Shown piece by piece: positions 6,929 to 13,249 of a stretch of 13,916 nucleotides of DNA; the first letter of the stretch is position 1; each line of letters opens with the position of its first letter. The notes under the pieces were generated by a model, which was not told where the DNA came from, did no database searches, and saw only the letters and a program-made list of their open reading frames with translations. Both the position numbers and the translations under genes were made by a program. This DNA comes from an uncultured Bacteroidales bacterium (GTDB taxonomy: Bacteria > Bacteroidota > Bacteroidia > Bacteroidales > Bacteroidaceae): assembly GCA_902803195.1 (NCBI GenBank), contig CADCOX010000001.1, forward strand, positions 1 through 13,916, written 5' to 3'.

Positions 6929-8215
6929 ATGAAGATTTATAGATATCCTGATAAGGCTTTATTGCAGGGGATTATTACCCGTCCCACGAAAGATGCAGCC
7001 GAACTCACGAGTACGGTAGCTGCTGTGCTCGCCCGCGTGAAGAACGAAGGTGACAAGGCTCTCTTGGAGTATGAGCGTCAGTTTGATCACGTGGACCTTG
7101 TTGACGGATTGGCGGTCACTTCTGCCGAGTTCGAAACAGCCGAAACGTTGGTCAGCGACGAACTGAAGGCGTCTCTCCAATTGGCGCATGATAATATTGC
7201 TCGTTTCCATGCAGCCCAGCGATATGAGGGCATTGATGTGGAGACGGCTCCCGGCGTCCGTTGCTGGCAGCGGAGTGTGCCCATCGAGAAAGTGGGACTC
7301 TACATACCAGGCGGCACAGCACCCTTGTTCTCTACGGTGTTGATGTTGGCCACACCTGCTCGTATTGCGGGTTGCAGCGAGATCGTTCTCTGTACGCCTC
7401 CCCAGCGTGACGGCAGTGTGAATCCCGCTATCCTCGTGGCAGCACGTATTGCAGGCGTGAGCAGGGTGTTCAAACTGGGCGGGGTGCAAGCCATTGGTGC
7501 AATGGCCTATGGTACGGAGTCCGTACCCAAGGTGGCCAAGATCTTCGGCCCCGGCAACCAATACGTCCAATGTGCCAAGCAGCTGGTTTCGTTAGCCGAT
7601 GTAGCTATCGACATGCCTGCAGGACCAAGCGAGGTGGAGGTGATAGCCGATGCTACAGCCAATCCCGTTTTTGTGGCTGCAGACCTATTGTCGCAGGCCG
7701 AGCATGGAGTGGATTCGCAAGTGCTGTTGGTGACCACTTCCGAACGTCTTCTGACCGAAGTGGAGCAGGAGGTGGCCAAGCAACTTGAGGCCTTGCCGCG
7801 CAAGGAGATTGCTGCTGCAGCTCTTGACAACTCGCGGTTGGTGCTCGTGCAAACGCTCGATGAGGCGGTGGCTATCAGCAACCTTTATGCTCCCGAGCAT
7901 CTCATCATCGAGACGGAAGATGCCGAGGTGCTTGCTCAGAAAGTGGTCAATGCAGGTAGCGTATTCATCGGACATCTCACACCAGAGAGTGCTGGTGATT
8001 ATGCCTCAGGCACTAATCATACGCTTCCCACCAATGGTTATGCGACGGCCTATAGTGGTGTAAATCTCGATGCTTTCTGCCGTAAAATCACTTATCAGCA
8101 GATCACACCCGAGGGCTTGAATGCCATAGGACCTGCTGTCGAGTTGATGGCTGAGGCTGAACACCTCGATGCCCACAAGAATGCAATGACATTAAGGTTA
8201 AAGAGTATATTATGA
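6929..8215 (+). CDS. hisD: Histidinol dehydrogenase
   Basis: HisD is a zinc enzyme that carries out the last two NAD-dependent oxidations from histidinol to histidine. The 428-residue length is normal. Family signatures are complete: LYIPGGTAPLFSTVLM (124-139), GGVQAIGAMAYGT (184-196), KIFGPGNQYV (204-213), DMPAGPSEV (228-236) and SQAEHG (255-260). Zinc ligands by analogy with the enterobacterial enzyme are Gln256, His259, Asp357 and His416, and the catalytic pair Glu323-His324 is in YAPEHL. The start lies 2 bases after the hisG stop, and the end overlaps hisC by four bases (ATGA), so translation of the three genes is probably coupled. Confidence 0.98.
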   Translation: MKIYRYPDKALLQGIITRPTKDAAELTSTVAAVLARVKNEGDKALLEYERQFDHVDLVDGLAVTSAEFETAETLVSDELKASLQLAHDNIARFHAAQRYEGIDVETAPGVRCWQRSVPIEKVGLYIPGGTAPLFSTVLMLATPARIAGCSEIVLCTPPQRDGSVNPAILVAARIAGVSRVFKLGGVQAIGAMAYGTESVPKVAKIFGPGNQYVQCAKQLVSLADVAIDMPAGPSEVEVIADATANPVFVAADLLSQAEHGVDSQVLLVTTSERLLTEVEQEVAKQLEALPRKEIAAAALDNSRLVLVQTLDEAVAISNLYAPEHLIIETEDAEVLAQKVVNAGSVFIGHLTPESAGDYASGTNHTLPTNGYATAYSGVNLDAFCRKITYQQITPEGLNAIGPAVELMAEAEHLDAHKNAMTLRLKSIL

Positions 8216-9258
8216 AAGAGTTACAAGATCTGACGAGAAAGAATATATGGGCATTGACGCCTTACTCTTGTGCCCGTGACGAATTTAAAGGTCGCGAGGC
8301 CAGCGTCTTCTTGGATGCCAACGAGAACCCTTACAATACTCCGTTGAACCGCTATCCCGACCCTTTGCAAGAGGAGTTGAAAGCGAAGCTGGCGGTCATC
8401 AAGGGCGTCCGTCCAGAGCGCATCTTCCTGGGCAATGGCTCTGACGAGGCCATCGACCTCATCTATCGCATCTTCTGCGAACCGAGGCAGGATAATGTGG
8501 TGGCTATCTCGCCAACCTATGGCATGTATAGCGTCTGTGCTGCGGTCAATGACGTGGAATATCGTACCGTTCCTCTCCGCGCGGACTTCTCGTTGGATGC
8601 CGAGAGTTTGTTGGCTGCTGTCGATGCACAGACGAAAGTCATCTGGCTTTGCTCGCCCAACAACCCTACTGGTAACGCTTTCGACCGCAAGCAGATTGAG
8701 CGCGTGCTGACTGAGTTCGATGGTATCGTCGTCGTTGATGAGGCGTACAGCGATTTCAATGACCTGCGCCCCTTCAGAGCCGACCTCGACCGCTTTCCCA
8801 ACCTTATTGTGCTGAATACATTCTCCAAACTATGGGCATCGGCTGCCATACGACTGGGTATGGCCTTTGCTTCGGAAGAGATTATCGCGTTGTTCAATAA
8901 GGTGAAGTATCCATACAATGTGAATCAACTCACGCAGCAGCAGGCTATGCGTATGCTGGACGAGATACCCCGCCTAAACCAATGGCGTGCCACCATCCTC
9001 AATGAGCGGCGCAATCTCTTGCCTGCTTTTGCCGAGCTGCCTGTCTGCGTAGCCGTCTATCCTACAGATGCCAATTTCTTCCTTGCCCGCATGACAGATG
9101 CCGACAGCATCTATCATTACCTCGTGGATCGTGGCATCGTCGTCCGCAACCGTTCACGCGTAGAGTTGTGCGGCAACTGCTTGCGCATCACCATCGGAAC
9201 ACCTCAGGAAAACAACGCCCTCTTAGGGGCTTTAAGACAATATAGATTAACCCCCTGA
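8212..9258 (+). CDS. hisC: Histidinol-phosphate aminotransferase
   Basis: HisC is a class I/II PLP aminotransferase that moves an amino group from glutamate to imidazole acetol phosphate. The 348-residue product has the substrate-binding LDANENPYNTP (34-44), GNGSDEAIDL (74-83), the SPNNPTG loop (148-154), VVDEAYSDF (174-182) with the PLP-contacting Asp176 and Tyr179, the Schiff-base lysine Lys206 in NTFSKLWAS, Arg214, and Arg325 near the C-terminus, which would bind substrate phosphate or carboxylate. The ATG overlaps the hisD stop. The gene ends directly before a palindromic repeat; its last residues (RLTP) are read close to the repeat edge. Confidence 0.97.
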   Translation: MKELQDLTRKNIWALTPYSCARDEFKGREASVFLDANENPYNTPLNRYPDPLQEELKAKLAVIKGVRPERIFLGNGSDEAIDLIYRIFCEPRQDNVVAISPTYGMYSVCAAVNDVEYRTVPLRADFSLDAESLLAAVDAQTKVIWLCSPNNPTGNAFDRKQIERVLTEFDGIVVVDEAYSDFNDLRPFRADLDRFPNLIVLNTFSKLWASAAIRLGMAFASEEIIALFNKVKYPYNVNQLTQQQAMRMLDEIPRLNQWRATILNERRNLLPAFAELPVCVAVYPTDANFFLARMTDADSIYHYLVDRGIVVRNRSRVELCGNCLRITIGTPQENNALLGALRQYRLTP

Positions 9259-9260
9259 AG

Positions 9261-9295
9261 GCCCACCCCCATCCCCTCCCAAAGGGAGGGGAGCG
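9261..9295 (-). repeat. Palindromic G/C-rich repeat, copy 1 (reverse orientation)
   Basis: Starting two bases after the hisC stop, the plus strand reads GCCCACCCCCATCCCCTCCC, then AAA and GGGAGGGGAG. It is the reverse complement, with small changes, of the two copies inside the start of hisB (9374-9409 and 9428-9463). The core CCCCTCCC-AAA-GGGAGGGG is itself a hairpin. The remainder of the hisC-hisB gap (9296-9341) shows nothing recognisable. Confidence 0.88.
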
Positions 9296-9341
9296 CCTCC
9301 GGGTCGAACTCTTTTAATTATCCATAACTTTCTACGCTTCT

Positions 9342-10604
9342 ATGAACTCCAATGACAATACATCGCGCCAGCCTCTCCCCTCCCTGACGAGAGGGGTTGG
9401 GGGTGGGTCCTCAACATCGCGCCAGCCACTCCCCTCCCTAACGGGAGGGGCTGGGGGTGGGTCTTTTGGATCTTGTCTATTCATCGACCGCGACGGCACT
9501 ATTCTGCAAGAGCCTGCCGACGAACAGATTGACTCGTTCGAGAAATTCCACTTCGTGCCCGGTGTCATTAGTGCGCTCCGCTTCATCCGTCAGCACACCG
9601 ACTATCGCTTCGTGATGGTGTCGAATCAGGATGGATTGGGGACCGACAGCTACCCCGAGGCTTATTTTTGGCCTACGCACAACTTGATGCTTGAGATTCT
9701 GGCAGGCGAAGGAGTGACGTTCGACGATATTCTCATCGACCGTAGCTTCCCCGAAGACAACCTGCCGACGCGCAAGCCGGGGACTGCGATGCTTACAGCC
9801 TACACCAACGGCGCATGCGACCTGAGCCGCAGCTATGTCATCGGCGACCGACATACGGATGCACAACTGGCGACGAACCTGGGCTGCAAAGCCTTGATTC
9901 TCGGCGATGATATGGATTGGGAGAAGATAACCGGAATCGTCTACGCAGGCCAGCGCACGGCTACTGTTAAGAGAACCACGCGCGAGACCGATATCGACAT
10001 CACCCTCAACCTCGACGGCACGGGCAAGAACACGATCTCCACTGGCCTCGGCTTCTTCGACCACATGCTCGAGCAGATAGCCAAGCACGGCAGCATCGAC
10101 CTCGACATCCGCGTTCGTGGCGACCTCCATGTCGACGAGCACCACACCATCGAAGACACCGCCCTCGCCCTTGGCGAAGCGCTCCTGAAGGCTCTTGGCG
10201 ACAAACGTGGTATCGAGCGTTATGGTTTTAGTGCAGGCAGCGGCTCCGCCGATGCCCTTCCTACAACGGTTACGGCGGAAAGCCTTGTCCCCTCCGCCAC
10301 CTACACCCTCCCCATGGACGACTGCCTCTGCTCCGTTGCTCTCGACTTCGGTGGTCGCCCTTGGCTCGTCTGGGATGCCGAGTTCCATCGTGAGCGGGTA
10401 GGAGAGATGCCGACCGAGATGTTCCTGCATTTCTTCAAGAGCCTCTCGGACGCAGCTCGCATGAACCTGAACATCAAGGCCGAAGGACAAAACGAACACC
10501 ACAAGATTGAAGGCATCTTCAAAGCGCTCGCTCGTGCCATCCGCATGGCTGTCTGTCGCGACATCCACCACATGCAGTTGCCCTCAAGCAAGGGCGTGCT
10601 CTGA
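9342..10604 (+). CDS. hisB: HisB: histidinol-phosphatase / imidazoleglycerol-phosphate dehydratase with two insertions
   Basis: This bifunctional enzyme performs the dehydratase step and the histidinol-phosphate phosphatase step. The HAD phosphatase domain (about 44-190) has FIDRDGT with Asp49 and Asp51, MVSNQDGLGT, RKPGT (Lys145) and VIGDRHTD (Asp169). The dehydratase domain (about 205-420) has TGLGFFDHMLEQ, DEHHTIEDTAL (His267, His268, Glu271), GRPWLVWDAEF and NEHHKIEGIFKA. The 420 residues exceed the usual roughly 370 because of two in-frame insertions. Residues about 6-43 are two copies of an 18-residue unit encoded by a palindromic repeat. Residues 297-322 interrupt the normally continuous RYG(F/Y)ALPMDD. 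No ATG, GTG or TTG lies in frame between 9342 and the HAD motif, so translation must run through the first insertion. The Cys/His zinc loop of E. coli HisB is absent (RSFPEDNLPTRKP), as I recall for other Bacteroidetes. hisC ends 83 bases upstream. Confidence 0.95.
   Translation: MNSNDNTSRQPLPSLTRGVGGGSSTSRQPLPSLTGGAGGGSFGSCLFIDRDGTILQEPADEQIDSFEKFHFVPGVISALRFIRQHTDYRFVMVSNQDGLGTDSYPEAYFWPTHNLMLEILAGEGVTFDDILIDRSFPEDNLPTRKPGTAMLTAYTNGACDLSRSYVIGDRHTDAQLATNLGCKALILGDDMDWEKITGIVYAGQRTATVKRTTRETDIDITLNLDGTGKNTISTGLGFFDHMLEQIAKHGSIDLDIRVRGDLHVDEHHTIEDTALALGEALLKALGDKRGIERYGFSAGSGSADALPTTVTAESLVPSATYTLPMDDCLCSVALDFGGRPWLVWDAEFHRERVGEMPTEMFLHFFKSLSDAARMNLNIKAEGQNEHHKIEGIFKALARAIRMAVCRDIHHMQLPSSKGVL
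9360..9467 (+). repeat. Tandem 54-bp palindromic repeat inside hisB
   Basis: Two direct copies (9360-9413 and 9414-9467) share a 54-base unit containing CGCGCCAGCC, CTCCCCTCCCT, a short loop, GAGGGG and TGGGGGTGGGTC. Each encodes SRQPLPSLT(R/G)G(V/A)GGGS. The length is 18 codons, so the frame is kept. The second copy forms a perfect CCCCTCCC-TAAC-GGGAGGGG hairpin; the first has one mismatch. They lie in front of the phosphatase domain. Confidence 0.93.
10230..10307 (+). repeat. In-frame palindromic insertion in the dehydratase domain of hisB
   Basis: These 78 bases encode 26 residues rich in Ala, Ser, Thr and Gly that lie between RYGF and LPMDDCL. In the HisB proteins I remember, only one residue separates these motifs. 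The DNA holds two hairpins: 10236-10244 with 10248-10256 (one mismatch, 3-base loop), and GGCGGA with TCCGCC (10274-10279 and 10293-10298). A larger alternative pairs 10242-10251 with 10273-10284. The composition and palindromy suggest an inserted repeat. The exact borders are estimated from the protein. Confidence 0.7.
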
Positions 10605-10701
10605 GCGCCCCTGCTCCTTGACAGCAGTTTACATGAGCGCTCAAGGGCCTCTTAGGAGAAGGCGAGTAAGTCGTCAACAGACCAAGTGTCTCTACTGCTA
10701 C
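10605..10701. other. Region after hisB, no gene seen
   Basis: It holds a perfect 10-bp palindrome, TGAGCGCTCA (10634-10643), and the pair CCTTGA/TCAAGG around it. None is followed by a T run, so no clear his operon terminator is visible here. The inverted repeat that follows may serve instead. Confidence 0.4.
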
Positions 10702-10864
10702 AATTCCAATAATTCCAATTCCAATAATTCCAATTCCAAAAAGAGGTATACAACCCTCTTATAAATAATATATAATTAATTAATATATAAATAGTTATAT
10801 ATATAAGTATAGGGTATTGGAACCTCGAAAATAAAACTGGAATAATTGGAATTGGAATTGGAGG
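10702..10864. repeat. AATTCC-type inverted repeat around an AT-rich core
   Basis: The left arm (10702-10737) is a run of AATTCC and AATAATTCC units. The right arm (10839-10864) is a run of GGAAT and TTGGAA units in the opposite orientation; 16 of 17 bases pair between 10715-10731 and 10839-10855. Between them lie a small hairpin, AAGAGG/CCTCTT (10741-10760), and about 50 bases of almost pure A and T. No open reading frame is supported. Confidence 0.85.
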
Positions 10865-11206
10865 TCAATCATTATCAAGTAATTATTCATCTAAAATGCT
10901 GATTTGCAATAAAATACGGCATTTTAAAAACTCTACGCCTTCGATGCCAAAGCTGGGCAAGTGGACAGAAAGCACCCGTTTACTGCTCTCGTAGGCCTCA
11001 AAAGACATGCACGAACCCCTGATTCTGATGCTTTTCCCCTTCCTTGGCGCACACATCAGCGGTTCGGAATTTCAGTACCCCCGACCTCAATTGGAAGGAG
11101 TCATGCGGCAAAATGGCATATTGAGTAGCGGATTCGGGCTGTAATAAGGACCAAATGGGGCATTATTGGCATCTTGAACTACGAAAAAGGCTCTCTCAGA
11201 CTGCAT
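10865..11206. other. Non-coding stretch of unknown nature
   Basis: No gene is supported. A stem-loop pairs AAAATGCTG (10893-10901) with CGGCATTTT (10917-10925) with one wobble. From about 10930 the composition changes from AT-rich to balanced, as in a decayed gene or an inserted element. A 68-residue minus-strand frame (11087-11293) overlaps the 22-bp array and has no recognisable domain. Confidence 0.45.
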
Positions 11207-11437
11207 GAATGTTCGCTCAAGGCTACACGAATATTCGTAGAGCCTCACACGAACGTTCGCATGAGCCAGTCTCAATAATGAGACTACTCGCAACGACTGG
11301 ATGGTGGAGGCTAGCTGAATAGTCGAGTTCCGTCTGTTGAGTAGTCAAGAGCCGTCTGCTGAATAGTCGAGTGTCATCTGCTGAATAGTCGAGTTCCGTC
11401 TGTTGAGTAGTCGAGTGTCATCTTCTGAATAGATGAC
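11207..11437. repeat. Array with a strict 22-bp period
   Basis: The core GAATNNTC recurs every 22 bases: GAATGTTC at 11207, GAATATTC at 11229, GAACGTTC at 11251, degenerate copies at 11273 and 11295, GAATAGTC at 11317, GAGTAGTC at 11339, GAATAGTC at 11361 and 11383, GAGTAGTC at 11405 and a partial copy at 11427. Five complete units of the second type fill 11315-11424 with AGT(C/T)G or GAGTGTCATCT-like flanks. The first units have palindromic cores (ACGAATATTCGT, CGAACGTTCG). A hairpin AGTCTCA-ATAA-TGAGACT (11269-11286) sits at the join of the two types. Period 22 is not a multiple of three, so it is not coding. Confidence 0.9.
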
Positions 11438-11659
11438 AAGAAATGTTGGAATGACAGATTTGGGCCATTGAAAATGAAGGTAAGGCTCCTGTTTGTAGAT
11501 ATTTTCGTTGATTTTTCCTTTCATGATGTCATGAGGTTCAATATAAATCATTATTTTTGTGCCGTAAAATCAAGGAATAGGAATATGGTTTGCCTCGCAG
11601 TTTATTGTTCATTTCAATCCATTTTTTCTCTGAATCGTGACAGATTGTATGGGGCTTGC
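11438..11659. other. AT-rich region upstream of the AraC-type gene
   Basis: Nothing definite is seen. A 76-residue plus-strand frame (11468-11698) lacks any recognisable domain and overlaps the promoter of the next gene, so it is not called. Confidence 0.4.
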
Positions 11660-11689
11660 TTGTTATTATTTGAAATATGTCTAAATTTG
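11660..11689 (+). promoter_or_regulatory. Promoter of the AraC-type regulator
   Basis: TTG (11660-11662) is followed after 19 bases by TAAATTTG (11682-11689), a full match to the Bacteroidetes -7 element. The transcript would start about 20-25 bases before the ATG at 11719. Confidence 0.7.
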
Positions 11690-11718
11690 CATCTTTAGAT
11701 GTCCTTAAATATTTGTAA

Positions 11719-12609
11719 ATGGCTCAAAAAGATAGTAAAAATATAGGAAACATTTCTGCAGAAGAGCTGGAGAAATTGTTGAATCGCGTGCCGAAACGCG
11801 TTTTGGGCGATGGAGATTTGTTTATCTACCAGAATATCTCGGAGGTACCTTATTTCTCGTGTCCTATTTCAATGGATTATATCATCGTCACCTTCTGTTT
11901 GGAAGGGTCGGCCCAGGGAAAGGTTAATATGAAGCCCGTTCGCATTGTCAAAGGGGACGTCTTAGTGGTGACATCCCAAATAGCGGTAACGTACGAAGAG
12001 TCGTCGCCAGATTTCCGTATGGTAACGTTACTGTTCAGCCCTCGTTGTCAATCGCAATTCCGAGTGTTGAATCCCATCAAGATGAAGCTATCCTTGATGC
12101 AGTCGCCCGTATTGATTCCAAAGAAGTCCAGCCAGCATTTTATGAATCTCTGTATTCAAATGTTGCTCGAGACGTTGCTGCTCCATAATTCTGACAACGT
12201 ATATGAGATGGTGAAAAAGATTCTCGATCTCATCGCCATGCATTTGTTAGGCGGTAATCTCGCGAACAACATCAAGTCTGATGGTTCGCGTATGGAGCAA
12301 GTCTTTGAGTGCTTTGTAGACGAACTGATGAAGCATTATGCCACGTCTCACGCCGTCGCGTGGTATGCCAACAAACTGGCGATTACGCCTAATTATCTCA
12401 GCAAGTGCTGTCGAAAGGCGGTGTGCAAATCGGCGCTCGATGTCATCTGTGTTTTTCTCGTATTAGAAGCGCAGCGCCAACTTCAAGTCCATCCGCCTCA
12501 GCCCTTGAAGACGATTGCCGCTAACTTAGGCTTTGCCAATCAATCCTCGTTCTCCACGTTTTTCCGTAGGCAGACGAAGCAAACGCCTGCGGAGTACCGA
12601 AATCAATAA
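11719..12609 (+). CDS. AraC-family transcriptional regulator
   Basis: The 296-residue protein has the two-part build of AraC regulators. The N-terminal part (about 30-130) is beta-rich with a cupin-like pattern (DYIIVTFCLEGSAQGKVN, VRIVKGDVLVVT) that would sense a ligand. A helical linker follows (about 135-205). The C-terminal DNA-binding domain has two helix-turn-helix units: 212-255 with YANKLAITPNYLSKCCRKAV, and 263-294 with IAANLGFANQSSFSTFFRRQTKQTPAEYR, the classic second-helix signature. No signal peptide or membrane segment is present. It has its own promoter. The 22-bp array lies 280-510 bases upstream, and a two-gene operon of small Cys/His-rich proteins begins 200 bases downstream on the same strand, making that operon its most likely target. 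The ligand is unknown. Codon use is more relaxed than in the his genes. Confidence 0.93.
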   Translation: MAQKDSKNIGNISAEELEKLLNRVPKRVLGDGDLFIYQNISEVPYFSCPISMDYIIVTFCLEGSAQGKVNMKPVRIVKGDVLVVTSQIAVTYEESSPDFRMVTLLFSPRCQSQFRVLNPIKMKLSLMQSPVLIPKKSSQHFMNLCIQMLLETLLLHNSDNVYEMVKKILDLIAMHLLGGNLANNIKSDGSRMEQVFECFVDELMKHYATSHAVAWYANKLAITPNYLSKCCRKAVCKSALDVICVFLVLEAQRQLQVHPPQPLKTIAANLGFANQSSFSTFFRRQTKQTPAEYRNQ

Positions 12610-12687
12610 CTCGAGTACTGATTCGCAAAAGTGCTATTATCGTTTCGCTCCAACTTGTTTCCATTTGGTGACAGTTGGGGCGAATCG

Positions 12688-12719
12688 TTTGTGGGCGTGC
12701 CGAAGTTTTCATATCTTTG
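12688..12719 (+). promoter_or_regulatory. Promoter of the small-protein operon
   Basis: TTTG (12688-12691), a 20-base spacer and TATCTTTG (12712-12719) match both Bacteroidetes promoter elements completely. Transcription would start near 12726 and leave a leader of about 84 bases that contains the 21-bp duplication. Confidence 0.85.
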
Positions 12720-12754
12720 CCGAAGTTTTAAAAAGAATTTATGTTTGAACACAT

Positions 12755-12796
12755 TAAACATTGTATTCACAAAAGTAAACATTGTATTCACAAAAG
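12755..12796 (+). repeat. Perfect 21-bp tandem duplication in a leader
   Basis: Two identical 21-base units stand head to tail (12755-12775 and 12776-12796); each contains AAACATTGTATTCACAAAAG. They lie between the promoter and the purine-rich ribosome binding region (AAAAGGAAAAGG, 12797-12808) of the first small-protein gene. The length is a multiple of three, and an open frame from an ATG at 12741 passes through both. Confidence 0.95.
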
Positions 12797-12809
12797 AAAA
12801 GGAAAAGGT

Positions 12810-13247
12810 ATGAAAAAGAAAGTTTATGAGCGTCCTTTCATGATGGCGCAATTGTTTGAACCCCAGTCTTACTGCAGCGGTTGTGGGCCAACGGAAACTG
12901 ATAAAGGTACGCTGTATGCAGTTTGCGCAGGCACAGATCAGATCGTAAAGATTACATATATGAATAATGAAGATCTATATACAGGTGAATGTGATGGATA
13001 TGGTGGTGGCCAGCTGAAGAAGGATATGATGGATCCTACAGGCAAGACCTGGGTGTACGCGGGAACAATTACAACAGGTCATGATCCAAATTTTACTATG
13101 GGAGAATTTATGCCATCTGATGACCAGCATCCAGTAGGTCATTATGAAGTCTCAACAGGCATGACTTATTGTAATCATCATTTTGATGGTATTGCACGTC
13201 ATCACCACCTGACAGATGGACACATCGTCTATGTTAATCATTCTTAG
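12810..13247 (+). CDS. Small Cys/His-rich protein of unknown function, copy A
   Basis: I do not recognise the family. The 145-residue product has no signal peptide or membrane segment. The N-terminus is lysine-rich and reads KKKVYERP, then FEPQSYCSGCG with a CxxC pair (Cys22, Cys25). Cys39, Cys61 and Cys121 follow. The middle is Gly/Asp/Thr-rich. The C-terminus is very rich in histidine (CNHHFDGIARHHHLTDGH; His123, 124, 131-133, 138, 144). It is a paralog of the next gene: both share the YxxP and F(E/D)PQxxCSxC start, a central G(K/E) and GxITxG segment, and a (T)xCxH then HHH ending. The start at 12810 is chosen for the AAAAGGAAAAGG directly upstream and the paralog alignment; an in-frame ATG at 12741 would add 23 residues read from a duplicated repeat. 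Metal binding or a processed-peptide role is possible but unproven. Confidence 0.8.
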   Translation: MKKKVYERPFMMAQLFEPQSYCSGCGPTETDKGTLYAVCAGTDQIVKITYMNNEDLYTGECDGYGGGQLKKDMMDPTGKTWVYAGTITTGHDPNFTMGEFMPSDDQHPVGHYEVSTGMTYCNHHFDGIARHHHLTDGHIVYVNHS

Positions 13248-13249
13248 TC

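Noticed and set aside
9259..9467. Insertion sequence or transposon between hisC and hisB
   Set aside because: There is no transposase frame and no room for one; only short palindromic repeat copies are present.
9477..10571. 364-residue open frame on the minus strand across hisB
   Set aside because: It lies wholly opposite hisB, which has clear catalytic motifs. The minus frame shows no recognisable domain and reflects GC-rich codon use.
11087..11293. 68-residue minus-strand frame
   Set aside because: Half of it reads the 22-bp array, which is not a multiple of three. There is no domain, promoter or ribosome binding site to support it.
11207..11437. CRISPR array
   Set aside because: The period is 22 bases with the whole unit repeated; there are no unique spacers of 30 or so bases and no cas gene nearby.
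11468..11698. 76-residue plus-strand frame before the AraC-type gene
   Set aside because: It overlaps the promoter of the AraC-type gene and has no recognisable domain or supporting signals.
12741..12809. Earlier start for small protein A
   Set aside because: It would add 23 residues translated from a duplicated 21-bp unit. The ATG at 12810 has a purine-rich site directly upstream and aligns with the paralog.
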